Source of the DNA: Bacteroides sp. | GTDB lineage: Bacteria; Bacteroidota; Bacteroidia; Bacteroidales; Muribaculaceae | NCBI GenBank assembly: GCA_014801955.1 | Contig: JAAVDE010000012.1 | Coordinates: 168,889-232,888 of the forward strand | DNA length: 64,000 nt | Direction of reading: 5' to 3' | In this document: positions 41,827-50,589 of the stretch, in pieces | How the letters are laid out: each line of letters starts with the position of its first letter | Position numbering within the stretch: position 1 is the first letter of the stretch | Position numbers and translations under genes: made by a program | Notes under the pieces: model-generated | What the model was told of the DNA's origin: nothing | What the model saw: the letters and a program-made list of their open reading frames with translations, nothing else | Databases searched by the model: none

Positions 41827-43254
41827 ATGAATAGAAAATTTTCGAAGTTCATCATAGTTGCTCTGGCAGCCTCAGCAGGGCTGACGGCGTGTAACCCAAC
41901 GTCGGAACAGCAACAGACCTACGCCGGTAATCTCCTGAACTCCAGCACCATGATTTCCGCCTTTTCGCTCAAGGCGAATAATAAGGTTATGGCGAATCTG
42001 GACAACGTGTTCTTTTCGATTGACCAGGTGAAGGGCGAAATCTTCAACGCGGATTCGCTGCCGTGGGGCACCGACGTGCGCAAAATCGTTACGAATATCA
42101 GCACCCAGGGCGAGGCCACGGTTCAGATTATCATGCCGAGCCTGACCGACGGCTCGCAGGTAACGGTTGAGGTTTCAGACTCGGTGAACTTCACCGGCGC
42201 CAATGGCGTTTGGGCGCGCGTCACCGCAGCCGACGGCTCGCGCGAGCGCGTATATTCAGTCAAGGTCAACGTTCACTCCTGCAACCCCGACTCGCTGCAG
42301 TGGAACATGACGCCGACGCAGCTGCCGTCGCTCAACCTGCTCCAGCAGCAGACCCTCGCGATGGGTAACCAATATTACTGCATTGCCCGCACGGCCCAGA
42401 ACGCAATCAACCTCTACACCACTTCCGACCCTGAACACCCCGTCTGGCAGTCGGTCAACACGGACCTGCCGGCCGATGCCGACGTCAATTCGCTGGCCGC
42501 GACCGACGACGCTCTCTTTATCCGCTGCGCTTCCGGCGCCGTTATGACCTCGACCGACGGCATGGCCTGGACCGAAGCAACTACGGGCTGGTCCCACATC
42601 TACGGCACCTATGGCTCGCAGCTGCTCGGCGTCAAGGATGGCAAGTGGATTTCATGGCCCGCGGGCAACGGCGGCGAACTGCCGGCCGGAATGCCCGTCA
42701 GCGACACCTCGCGCCTCTGGACGTTCACCAACGACTGGGCCCTGCAGCCGCAGGCAATGTTTATTGGCGGCAAGGATGCCGACGGAAACCTCAGCGGCGA
42801 CGCCTGGGGCTTCGACGGCCGTTCGTGGATGCGCCTGAGCGGCTATCTCGGCGCCCGCCAGCTGCCGCAGGCAACAGGCATGGCGCTGGTGCCCTACTTC
42901 ACTTTCCGAGTTAACACGCAGAACTTCCTGTCGACGAAGCAGAGCATGTGGCTCGCAATGGGCGGCAAGCTCAGCGACGGCACCCTGAACAAAACCGTTT
43001 ACTATTCGCTCGACAACGGCGTTAACTGGCTCGAAGGCGGCGAAAGCATTCAGCTCCCCTCGGCAATCGCTCCGCGCCACGGCGCCTCGATGCTGCTGAT
43101 TGAAAAGACTCTGACCTCGCGCGCCGTGCGCCCCATCAACGAGTGGGACGCCCCCTATCTGATGATTATGGGCGGCTACGACGCCAATGACCGCCTGCTC
43201 AGCCAGGGCTGGGTCGGCGTGATTAACCGACTGACGTTCAAACCGCTTCAATAA
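41827..43254 (+). CDS. DUF6242-like lipoprotein with beta-propeller-like repeats
   Basis: 475 residues from ATG 41827 (MNRKFSKFIIVALAASAGLTAC, lipobox Cys22); the extra 27 residues of the track ORF contain the promoter. The N-terminal domain (about 30-165) is beta-rich (ISAFSLKANNKVMANLDNVFFSIDQVKGEIFNADSLPWGTDV). The C-terminal part (about 190-475) has repeated blades that mention a user-like signal: YTTSDPEHPVWQSVN, ASGAVMTSTDGMAWTEATTGW, YSLDNGVNWLEGGESIQ, resembling BNR/Kelch propellers. This arrangement fits the DUF6242 family of Bacteroidales. Function is unknown; surface or periplasmic location. It precedes the DUF6089-uppS-bamA cluster by 23 bp and may be co-transcribed with it. Confidence 0.78.
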   Translation: MNRKFSKFIIVALAASAGLTACNPTSEQQQTYAGNLLNSSTMISAFSLKANNKVMANLDNVFFSIDQVKGEIFNADSLPWGTDVRKIVTNISTQGEATVQIIMPSLTDGSQVTVEVSDSVNFTGANGVWARVTAADGSRERVYSVKVNVHSCNPDSLQWNMTPTQLPSLNLLQQQTLAMGNQYYCIARTAQNAINLYTTSDPEHPVWQSVNTDLPADADVNSLAATDDALFIRCASGAVMTSTDGMAWTEATTGWSHIYGTYGSQLLGVKDGKWISWPAGNGGELPAGMPVSDTSRLWTFTNDWALQPQAMFIGGKDADGNLSGDAWGFDGRSWMRLSGYLGARQLPQATGMALVPYFTFRVNTQNFLSTKQSMWLAMGGKLSDGTLNKTVYYSLDNGVNWLEGGESIQLPSAIAPRHGASMLLIEKTLTSRAVRPINEWDAPYLMIMGGYDANDRLLSQGWVGVINRLTFKPLQ

Positions 43255-43277
43255 AGCCTCACCAACACGAGAAACCG

Positions 43278-43973
43278 ATGACCCTTTCCGCGCGCCACAT
43301 TCGCCTTTGGCTGCTGTTGCTGCTTTTGCCGGCAACGGCCTTTTCCGTGCGCGCGCAGGAAGAGAGCTATAAGTTCGACCTCGGCGCCGGAGTTGGCATG
43401 AGCGGCTATCTGGGCGACGTTAACCAGTCGAACATGTTTCGCAACCCCGGTTTTGCGGCGCAAGTCGGCTTCCGCTACCTCTTCGACACCCGCTGGGCCA
43501 TACGAACAGCCGTTACTACCCTCGGCCTGCGCGGCAACTCCGAGCTCTACGACAACCGGTTCCCGACGCAGCAGCTCTACACGTTCAGCGCCCGCGCCTA
43601 TGCCCTCGACGTCCGCGGCGAGTTCAACTTCCTCCCCTACGGCATCGGCGAAACATTCAAGCGCCTCAAGCGCTGGACGCCCTACGTTGCCTTGGGCATC
43701 GGCGGAGTGCTGTCGGCCTGCAGCGGCCAAACCTCCGGCGCATTCGAAATTCCAATGGCCGTAGGCTTCAAATTCAAGCTCCGCGAGCGCCTGAACCTGG
43801 CGCTGGAGTTCTCGATGGCCAAAGCCTTCGGCGACGGCCTCGACGGCAACATCTCCGACCTGCAGGGCATTAAAAGCGACTTCATAAAAAACACCGACTG
43901 GCACTCGGGGCTGCTCCTGTCGCTGACCTACGAGTTCGGCAAGCGATGCGAAACCTGCCACTATAAAGACTAA
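43278..43973 (+). CDS. DUF6089-type outer membrane beta-barrel protein
   Basis: 231 residues with a signal peptide (MTLSARHIRLWLLLLLLPATAFSVRAQ). The mature part is an eight-strand-like barrel: FDLGAGVGMSGYLGDVNQSN, FAAQVGFRYLFDTRWAIRTAVT, LDVRGEFNFLPYGIG, WTPYVALGIGGV, IPMAVGFKFKLRERLNLALEFSMA, LLLSLTYEFGKRCETCHYKD. The YLGDVNQSN and barrel pattern match the DUF6089 proteins that sit just upstream of uppS and bamA across Bacteroidetes; the conserved position suggests a role tied to outer-membrane assembly, but none is shown. The terminal CETC pair is unusual in a barrel protein. Confidence 0.85.
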   Translation: MTLSARHIRLWLLLLLLPATAFSVRAQEESYKFDLGAGVGMSGYLGDVNQSNMFRNPGFAAQVGFRYLFDTRWAIRTAVTTLGLRGNSELYDNRFPTQQLYTFSARAYALDVRGEFNFLPYGIGETFKRLKRWTPYVALGIGGVLSACSGQTSGAFEIPMAVGFKFKLRERLNLALEFSMAKAFGDGLDGNISDLQGIKSDFIKNTDWHSGLLLSLTYEFGKRCETCHYKD

Positions 43974-43991
43974 ACCAACCGAAAATCATAT

Positions 43992-44783
43992 ATGTCATTT
44001 TCAGAAAAAGCACAGCAACTCGACCCTCAACGAATCCCCGCCCACGTTGCAATCATCATGGACGGCAATGGCCGCTGGGCCAAACAGCGCGGACTCGACC
44101 GCTCGGAAGGCCACGTCCGCGGGGTTGACACGGTGCGTCTGATAACCGAGGCCGCCTCGGAACTGGGCGTAAAATACCTTACGCTCTACACCTTTTCGAC
44201 CGAAAACTGGAACCGTCCGCAGGCGGAGGTCGACGCGCTGATGGCGCTCGTCGGCATCGCTATTGCACGCGAAACGCCCGACCTGATTAAAAACAACGTG
44301 CGCCTGACGATTATGGGCGACCTTGACCGTCTGCCGAAAGAGACCCTCGAGTGCCTCGAGGGGTGCATGGCTGACACCGCCCACTGCAACGGCCTCGTTC
44401 TGAACCTGGCAATCTCCTATTCCGCCCGCTGGGAAATCACCGAAGCCGCGCGCAAGCTGGCGCGCCGCGTGGCCGCCGGCGAGCTCGACCCCGAAGCCAT
44501 TACCGACGCCGACGTCAGCGCCTCGATGGCAAAGGCCGACCTCCCCGACCCCGACCTGCTGATCCGAACCGGCGGCGATTTCCGAATCTCGAACTATCTG
44601 CTCTGGCAGCTCGCATATAGCGAACTATTTTTCACCTCCGCCTTCTGGCCCGACTTCGACAAGGAAGCCTTTGCCGACGCCCTGCTGACCTACCAGCAGC
44701 GCCAGCGACGCTTCGGCCTCACCGGCGACCAAGTATCATCATCCTCTTCATCATCGACCGCAACCACCGACGCTGCCAATTGA
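43992..44783 (+). CDS. uppS: Isoprenyl (undecaprenyl) diphosphate synthase
   Basis: 263 residues. cis-Prenyltransferase motifs: [23 protein letters not shown] (catalytic Asp), [33 protein letters not shown], and [35 protein letters not shown]. It makes the C55 lipid carrier for peptidoglycan, LPS and capsule units. The last 20 residues are a low-complexity Ser/Thr/Ala tail ([14 protein letters not shown]) encoded by a TCATCA-rich stretch near 44736-44758. It lies 14 bp before bamA. Confidence 0.96.
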   Translation: MSFSEKAQQLDPQRIPAHVAIIMDGNGRWAKQRGLDRSEGHVRGVDTVRLITEAASELGVKYLTLYTFSTENWNRPQAEVDALMALVGIAIARETPDLIKNNVRLTIMGDLDRLPKETLECLEGCMADTAHCNGLVLNLAISYSARWEITEAARKLARRVAAGELDPEAITDADVSASMAKADLPDPDLLIRTGGDFRISNYLLWQLAYSELFFTSAFWPDFDKEAFADALLTYQQRQRRFGLTGDQVSSSSSSSTATTDAAN

Positions 44784-44797
44784 CCAATCACTGACGA

Positions 44798-47428
44798 ATG
44801 CGACTTTCTTCAACCTTCCGCTCTCTGACCCTGCTCGCCGCGCTGCTGCTCGCCGCGCCCGCTTTTGCGCAGGCCCCGACCGACACCGTTACTAACCCCA
44901 AGGTTATCTACGGCTCGATTCCCCGAACCTACACCGTTGCCGGAATCGAGGTTGTCGGCGCCCCGAACTTCAGTCCGCAAAACATTATCAACTACGCCGG
45001 TATCTCTATCGGCGAACGAGTTGAAATTCCCGGCACCGAACTGACCCGCGCCGCCAAGCGGCTGATGGACCAGGGCCTGTTTTCCCACGTTAAAATCCGC
45101 GTTGACAAAACCGTTGGCAGCCAGGCATGGCTAATCTACGACCTGCGCCAGCAGCCCCGAATCCACTCGGTTGACTATCGCGGAATGAAGAAAAACGAAC
45201 GCGACGACATCGACGGCCGACTCCACCTGCGCCAGGGCGACCAGATTTCGCAAAACATCGTTGACCTCATCGTCAAGACCATCAAGGACTACTATAAGGA
45301 CAAGGGCTACAACAACGCCGACGTGAAGGTTACGCTGACCGACGTTCTCGACGCCCCCAACGAGCAAGACGTGCGCATCGTGGTTGACCGCAGCAACAAA
45401 GTGAAGGTCAACTCCATCAACTTCAGCGGCAACACGGTTTTCACCGACCGCCAGCTGCGCAACGTGATGAAGAAAACCAACATCAACAAGGACCTCATCA
45501 AACTCTTTTCGCAGAAAAAGTTCACCGAAGCCGACTATGAGGAGGACCTCGAGCGAATCCTCGAAAAATATAACGAACACGGCTACCGCGACGCTATCAT
45601 CGTGGCCGACAGCGTGGTGCCCAACGCAAACGGCAAGGTTGACGTCTACATTTCCATCGACGAAGGCAAGCAATACTACCTCCGCTCGATCAACTGGGTC
45701 GGCAACACGGTCTATAACTCCGACCGCCTGCAGGAATATCTCGACATCAAGCCGGGCGGCGTCTATAACGAAAAAATGCTCAACAAGCGCCTGAAAGACG
45801 ACGAAGACGCCGTTGGCAACGCCTATTATAACAACGGCTACATCTTCGCCGACATCAACCCGGTTGACCGCCACATCGAGGGCGACTCCATTGACCTTGA
45901 GCTTCAGGTTATTGAAGGCCCCCAGGCGCGCATCAACGCCGTTAACATCAACGGCAACGACCGCCTGTATGAAAAAGTTGTGCGCCGCGAACTGCGCACC
46001 CGCCCCGGCGAGCTCTTCAACCGCGACGCTCTGATGCGTACGGCCCGCGAAATCATGCAGATGGGCCACTTCGACCCCGAATCCGTAGCCCCCGACGTTC
46101 AGCCCAACCAGGAGGACGGCACCGTTGACATTAACTGGAACCTCACCTCCAAGGCCAACGACCAGATCGAACTCTCGCTCGGCTGGGGCCAGACCGGTCT
46201 TATCGGCAAAGTGGGCCTGAAGTTCACTAACTTCTCGATCAAAAACCTCTTCCACCCCAAGAGCTACAAAGGCCTCGTGCCCCAGGGCGATGGCCAAACC
46301 TTCTCGCTCTCGGTTCAAACCAACGCCCGCTACTACCAGGCCTACCAGATTTCATTTCTCGACCCCTGGTTCGGCGGCAAGCGCCCCAACGCTTTCTCCG
46401 TGACCGGCTACTACTCGCGCCAGACCGGCATCTCCAACTCGTTCTATAGCAAGAACCTGAGCCAGATGTCGAGTATCTATGACTACAACTATAACTACAA
46501 CTATGGCTACGACTACATGAGCAACTACGCCTACCAGGATGCCTACGACCCCAACAAGGTTCTGCAACTGGCCGGCATCACGGTGGGCTTCGGCAAACGC
46601 CTCAGCTGGCCCGACGACTACTTCACCTTCAATGCCGACCTCAGCTATAACTTCTACTCGCTGAAGAACTGGCAATACCTCTTCAAATTCTCCGACGGCA
46701 CGTCGAACTCGCTCGTGCTCGGCCTGACCCTGGCCCGCAACAGCATCGACAACCCGCTGTTTACCCGCTCCGGCTCGTCGTTCCAGATCAACGCCCAGCT
46801 GACCCCGCCGGCGTCGCTCTTCATGCCCGGACGCGACTGGGCAGCTCTCTCGGCCGACCAGAGCGAAAAGAACCGCCAGGACCTCTATAAATGGGTGGAA
46901 TACTGGAAAATTCGCTTCCACTCCAAGACTTACACCCCGCTGATTAACTTCACCGAGAAATACACCCTGGTTCTGATGACCCGCGCCGACTTCGGCCTCA
47001 TCGGCTCCTACAACAAATATCTGAAAACGCCGTTCGAAACCTTCTATGTCGGCGGCGACGGCATGTCGGGCTCCTCGATGTATGCCACCGAAACAATTGC
47101 CCTGCGCGGCTACGACAACGGCTCGCTAACCCCCTATGGCAGCGAAGGCTACGCCTACACCCGCTTCGGCGTTGAACTCCACTTCCCCTTCCTGCTGCAA
47201 CCGACAACCACCATCTATGGCCTCGCCTTCGCCGAAGCCGGCAACGCCTGGACCAAGGTCGGCGACTTCAACCCCTTCCAGATGCGCCGCTCGGCCGGCC
47301 TGGGTATCCGTGTGTTCCTGCCTATGGTTGGTCTGCTCGGCATTGACTGGGGCTATGGCTTCGACCGCGACGCCTACGGCACCCGCGGCGGCAGCCACTT
47401 CCACTTCGTTCTCGGCCAGGAGTTCTAA
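44798..47428 (+). CDS. bamA: Outer membrane protein assembly factor BamA
   Basis: 876 residues with signal peptide MRLSSTFRSLTLLAALLLAAPAFA. Five POTRA domains lie between about 40 and 450 (IEVVGAPNFSPQNIINYAGISIGE, NSINFSGNTVFTDRQLRNVMKK, RSINWVGNTVYNSDRLQEYLD, VNINGNDRLYEKVVRRELRTRPGELF), followed by a 16-strand barrel ending in HFHFVLGQEF with a terminal aromatic. The barrel includes an unusual Tyr/Asn run (YDYNYNYNYGYDYMSNY) at about residues 565-581, probably an extracellular loop. It inserts barrel proteins, including the SusC and OMP proteins of this window. Two Skp-like chaperone genes follow. Confidence 0.96.
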   Translation: MRLSSTFRSLTLLAALLLAAPAFAQAPTDTVTNPKVIYGSIPRTYTVAGIEVVGAPNFSPQNIINYAGISIGERVEIPGTELTRAAKRLMDQGLFSHVKIRVDKTVGSQAWLIYDLRQQPRIHSVDYRGMKKNERDDIDGRLHLRQGDQISQNIVDLIVKTIKDYYKDKGYNNADVKVTLTDVLDAPNEQDVRIVVDRSNKVKVNSINFSGNTVFTDRQLRNVMKKTNINKDLIKLFSQKKFTEADYEEDLERILEKYNEHGYRDAIIVADSVVPNANGKVDVYISIDEGKQYYLRSINWVGNTVYNSDRLQEYLDIKPGGVYNEKMLNKRLKDDEDAVGNAYYNNGYIFADINPVDRHIEGDSIDLELQVIEGPQARINAVNINGNDRLYEKVVRRELRTRPGELFNRDALMRTAREIMQMGHFDPESVAPDVQPNQEDGTVDINWNLTSKANDQIELSLGWGQTGLIGKVGLKFTNFSIKNLFHPKSYKGLVPQGDGQTFSLSVQTNARYYQAYQISFLDPWFGGKRPNAFSVTGYYSRQTGISNSFYSKNLSQMSSIYDYNYNYNYGYDYMSNYAYQDAYDPNKVLQLAGITVGFGKRLSWPDDYFTFNADLSYNFYSLKNWQYLFKFSDGTSNSLVLGLTLARNSIDNPLFTRSGSSFQINAQLTPPASLFMPGRDWAALSADQSEKNRQDLYKWVEYWKIRFHSKTYTPLINFTEKYTLVLMTRADFGLIGSYNKYLKTPFETFYVGGDGMSGSSMYATETIALRGYDNGSLTPYGSEGYAYTRFGVELHFPFLLQPTTTIYGLAFAEAGNAWTKVGDFNPFQMRRSAGLGIRVFLPMVGLLGIDWGYGFDRDAYGTRGGSHFHFVLGQEF

Positions 47429-47489
47429 ACCTTTCGCTCCCTGAGTTGTCTAATATAATATAAGCAACAGATTAACACCCTAACCGACA

Positions 47490-48005
47490 ATGAAAAAATT
47501 TCTCCTTCTTCTGATTCTCGGCATCGGCTCCACTTTCGTTGCCGCCGCTCAGAAATATGCTCTGGTCGACATGGAGTATATTCTGAAAAACTACCCCCAA
47601 TATGAAATGGCAAACGAGCAGCTCAACCAGCTCTCGCAGCGCTGGCAGCGCGAGGTAGAGGCCAAGAACGCCGCCGCCGAAACCCTCTATAAAAACTACC
47701 AGTCGGAGCTGGTTTTCATGACCGACGAACAGAAAAAAGCCAAAGAACTCGAAATCGTTGCCGCCGAAAAGGCCGCGACCGACCTGAAATATAAATACTT
47801 CGGACCCGAAGGCGAGCTCTACAACAAGCGCCAGAACCTGATGGAGCCGATTCAGAACGAAATATATAACGCAATCAAGAAAATCGCCGAAGAAAAAGGC
47901 TACCAAACGGTCTTTGACCGCGCCTCGTCGGCCAACATCATCTATGCCTCTCCGCGCATCGACATTTCAAACGAAGTGCTCAACAGGCTCGGATATTCAA
48001 AATAA
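47490..48005 (+). CDS. Skp/OmpH-family periplasmic chaperone (first copy)
   Basis: 171 residues with signal peptide MKKFLLLLILGIGSTFVAAAQ. OmpH/Skp fold: an N-terminal KYALVDMEYILKNYPQYEMANEQLNQLSQRWQREVEAKNAAAETL strand-helix, a long charged coiled coil (about 45-115), and a C-terminal MEPIQNEIYNAIKKIAEEKGYQTVFDRASSANIIYASPRIDIS. It escorts unfolded outer-membrane proteins across the periplasm to BamA, the gene just upstream (61 bp). A second, diverged copy follows. Confidence 0.92.
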   Translation: MKKFLLLLILGIGSTFVAAAQKYALVDMEYILKNYPQYEMANEQLNQLSQRWQREVEAKNAAAETLYKNYQSELVFMTDEQKKAKELEIVAAEKAATDLKYKYFGPEGELYNKRQNLMEPIQNEIYNAIKKIAEEKGYQTVFDRASSANIIYASPRIDISNEVLNRLGYSK

Positions 48006-48010
48006 TTCGT

Positions 48011-48019
48011 TATATTTGC
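48011..48019 (+). promoter_or_regulatory. -7 promoter box between the two Skp genes
   Basis: TATATTTGC ends 42 bp before the second Skp ATG (48062), so the second copy can be transcribed on its own. Confidence 0.6.
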
Positions 48020-48061
48020 ACCCGATAATAAAAATTAACCAAACAAATAATCTAACTAAAA

Positions 48062-48556
48062 ATGCTTAAGAAACTTTTACTGGCTATCGCCATCATTCTC
48101 CCCACCTGCGCCTTCGCACAGGCCAAATTCGGTATTGTCGACGCTCAGAGCGTTATGGAACTCATGCCTGAATTCAAAGCCGCCCAAGAGCAGCTCGCAT
48201 CCGTTTCCAAACAGTATGAAGACGAATACGCCAAACTGACCGAAGCAATCAACAAACAGATTCAGGAATTTCAGGCTCTGGCCGAAGACACCCCCACGGC
48301 AATCCGCGAACGTCGCCAGCACGAAATCCAGGACCTCGACCAGCGCCTCCAGGCTTTCCAGCAAACCGCTCAGCAGGACCTCGCCCGCAAGCAGCAGGAA
48401 CTCGTTGCCCCCATCCAGGAAAAACTCGTTAACGCAATCAAGGCCGTAGGCTCCGAAAAGGGCTTCACCATGATTTACCCCGACGGCGTTGCAATCTACG
48501 TTGGCAATGACGTTGTTGACGTTACTCCCGACGTTAAGACCAAGCTCGGAATCTGA
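48062..48556 (+). CDS. Skp/OmpH-family periplasmic chaperone (second copy)
   Basis: 164 residues, signal peptide MLKKLLLAIAIILPTCAFAQ. KFGIVDAQSVMELMPEFKAAQEQLASVSKQYEDEYAKLTEAINKQIQEF opens a coiled coil with many Gln and Arg residues (RERRQHEIQDLDQRLQAFQQTAQQDLARKQQEL), and the C-terminus VNAIKAVGSEKGFTMIYPDGVAIYVGNDVVDVTPDVKTKLGI closes the fold. Same role as the first copy; paired Skp genes downstream of bamA are common in Bacteroidetes. It has its own promoter and a strong terminator. Confidence 0.92.
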   Translation: MLKKLLLAIAIILPTCAFAQAKFGIVDAQSVMELMPEFKAAQEQLASVSKQYEDEYAKLTEAINKQIQEFQALAEDTPTAIRERRQHEIQDLDQRLQAFQQTAQQDLARKQQELVAPIQEKLVNAIKAVGSEKGFTMIYPDGVAIYVGNDVVDVTPDVKTKLGI

Positions 48557-48577
48557 TTCAAACATTAAAAAAATTCC

Positions 48578-48622
48578 TTTCCGGCCGGTCTGCAGATGCA
48601 GATTGGCCGGAAATATTTTATT
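48578..48622 (+). terminator. Terminator after the second Skp gene
   Basis: TTTCCGGCC (48578-48586) pairs with GGCCGGAAA (48605-48613), with an inner TCTGC/GCAGA, followed by TATTTTATTTTT. Classic intrinsic form ending the bamA-skp cluster. Confidence 0.85.
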
Positions 48623-48639
48623 TTTAATAGATTTTTGCT

Positions 48640-48648
48640 TATATTTGC
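48640..48648 (+). promoter_or_regulatory. -7 promoter box for the Omp28-like pair
   Basis: TATATTTGC ends 39 bp before ATG 48688, just past the preceding terminator. Confidence 0.65.
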
Positions 48649-48687
48649 CGAAAATTTTTTTACAAACGCTATCACTATTATTCACCT

Positions 48688-50589
48688 ATGAAGAAATTTC
48701 TACTTCTTGCATCTCTGCTTTTCGCCGCTTTCGGCGCCAAGGCAGAAACCAAAGATCTCGGCCATGTCATAGTATCGCAAAACCAGGCCTGGCAATACGA
48801 CGGTTACACGGCCGGCATCGACGAAACCGACATGGGCTTCGGCGTCAAGCTGCCCAAAACCATGATCAGCAACTTCGCCGGCTGCAAAATCATTGGCTTC
48901 CGCATCGGCTGGGGCGCCCCCCAGTTCCCGGGCGAGCTCAACGTGTTCCTGCGCGAGGGTTCATTTAACGCCCCCGACCTTGCAACTCAGCAGGCCACGG
49001 TCTACAGCAATAATACCACCACCATGTACTGGAACGAGGTAAAGCTCGACAACCCCTATGAAATCACCTATAACACGGAGGATCTCTACATGGGCTACTA
49101 CGTCAGCTTCCCCGCCCAGACTCCGACCGCCTCGATGTCGCCCCTGGGCCAGAGACCCGCAGGCTCGCTCTATTTCTCCTTCCCCGATGAGGTGGACAAT
49201 AACGGCGACCGCATCTGGTTCGATGCCCTCCAGGACACGCGCTACAGCGCTCTGCTCATGGTAGCCATCGTTGAAATCCCCGAAGGCCTGGAAAAAACCG
49301 CAGCCGCCGAAATCACAACCCTGTTCACTCCCGGCATTCAGCGCGTAGGCGACATGAAAACCGCCTACATGAAAATCCGCAACCACGGAACGGAAGACAT
49401 CTCGTCCATCAAGTTCCGCTATTCAATCGGCGACCAATCCTACGAGCACACCCAGGTACTCACCGGTGGCACCATTCCCGCCGGCGAGCAGAAAACCGTC
49501 TACGCTCCCGTTGCAGCTCTCGCAACCGGCAATACCCGCCTGGAAATCACCGAGCTCAACAATAAGCCCAACAACTTCAAGCAGGACCTGACCTATCCGA
49601 TACTGGCAGTGCCCGCCGACGTGGCCGATAACTATCACCACCGCCCCGTCACCGAGTTCTTCGCATCGGAAACCACCCACCTCCAGCCCCTCTATTTCGA
49701 CTCGATTTTCATGGTCGGCTTCAAGCCCCATATCAATGACATATCGCTCATTTGCCATCACATCTCCGACCAGTTCATGACCGGCGACGACGATGACAGC
49801 GCCCTGGGCCTGATGCTGAGCGACAATAACCCGAACGTTGGTATTCCCTCGGTTATGTTTGACCGCTCCGTGGTGCCCACCGACCCCCAGGGTCCCAGCT
49901 CCATTTCCGTTATCAACAGTATTCTCTACCCCGAGTTCGCCGAGTACCCCTACAAGGAAACCCTCGAGCGCCCCACCTTCGTTTCCGTCAACGTTGAAAC
50001 CGCGCTCAACACCGCCTCCGACGAACTGACCATCACCGTTAGCGGCAACATCGAGCCCAACATCCTCCCCGCCGACGAGCAGCTCTACATTTCGGTTTAT
50101 CTCGTTGAGGACTACGTTGAATCAACCGCTCAGGACTGGGCCGACGAAACCCAGAAAGAAGCCTACGGCGGCGTTATCAAACACATGGCCGTTATCCGCC
50201 AGCGTCCCACCTCGGTGTTTGGCGACGTTCTGGGCGCCCAAGGCGAATACTCCAAGACCTACACGGTCGACATTGACCCCGAACTCTGGAAAATCAACGA
50301 CATGCGCGCAATCGCCCTCGTTCACCGCGACCACCGCAACGAACGCTTCGAACGCCAGGTAATCAACGCCGGCGAACGCAGCGCTGGCTCCGCCTCCATC
50401 CGCGCCATCGAGGCCGACGGAACCGAAGCCATCATCAGCGTGGCCAACGGAACCGTTACTCTCAACGGCTCGACTGCCGGCGTTAAGGTCTATAACCTCG
50501 CAGGCATCGAAATGCCCAACTCCGGCCTCCGCACCGGCATCTATGTTGTTAAAGCAGGTACCATCCAAACCAAAGTAATCGTAAAATGA
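48688..50589 (+). CDS. Omp28-related secreted protein lacking the CxxC motif
   Basis: 633 residues with signal peptide MKKFLLLASLLFAAFGAKA. It shares its layout with the next gene: an N-terminal beta domain (GFGVKLPKTMISNFAGCKIIGFRIGW ... NEVKLDNPYEITYNTEDLYMGYYVSF), an Ig-like middle, then the thioredoxin-like region (PVTEFFASETTHLQPLYFD) and a C-terminal type IX secretion-like tail (GVKVYNLAGIEMPNSGLRTGIYVVKAGTIQTKVIVK). At the place where the neighbour has a CVNCP active site this copy has no cysteines, so redox activity is not expected. Probably exported to the surface. The stop overlaps the next ATG by 4 nt. Confidence 0.8.
   Translation: MKKFLLLASLLFAAFGAKAETKDLGHVIVSQNQAWQYDGYTAGIDETDMGFGVKLPKTMISNFAGCKIIGFRIGWGAPQFPGELNVFLREGSFNAPDLATQQATVYSNNTTTMYWNEVKLDNPYEITYNTEDLYMGYYVSFPAQTPTASMSPLGQRPAGSLYFSFPDEVDNNGDRIWFDALQDTRYSALLMVAIVEIPEGLEKTAAAEITTLFTPGIQRVGDMKTAYMKIRNHGTEDISSIKFRYSIGDQSYEHTQVLTGGTIPAGEQKTVYAPVAALATGNTRLEITELNNKPNNFKQDLTYPILAVPADVADNYHHRPVTEFFASETTHLQPLYFDSIFMVGFKPHINDISLICHHISDQFMTGDDDDSALGLMLSDNNPNVGIPSVMFDRSVVPTDPQGPSSISVINSILYPEFAEYPYKETLERPTFVSVNVETALNTASDELTITVSGNIEPNILPADEQLYISVYLVEDYVESTAQDWADETQKEAYGGVIKHMAVIRQRPTSVFGDVLGAQGEYSKTYTVDIDPELWKINDMRAIALVHRDHRNERFERQVINAGERSAGSASIRAIEADGTEAIISVANGTVTLNGSTAGVKVYNLAGIEMPNSGLRTGIYVVKAGTIQTKVIVK

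Noticed and set aside
45131-46318. 395-residue minus ORF opposite bamA
   Set aside because: Antisense shadow of the POTRA-coding region, with hydrophobic V/G/N composition typical of such shadows.
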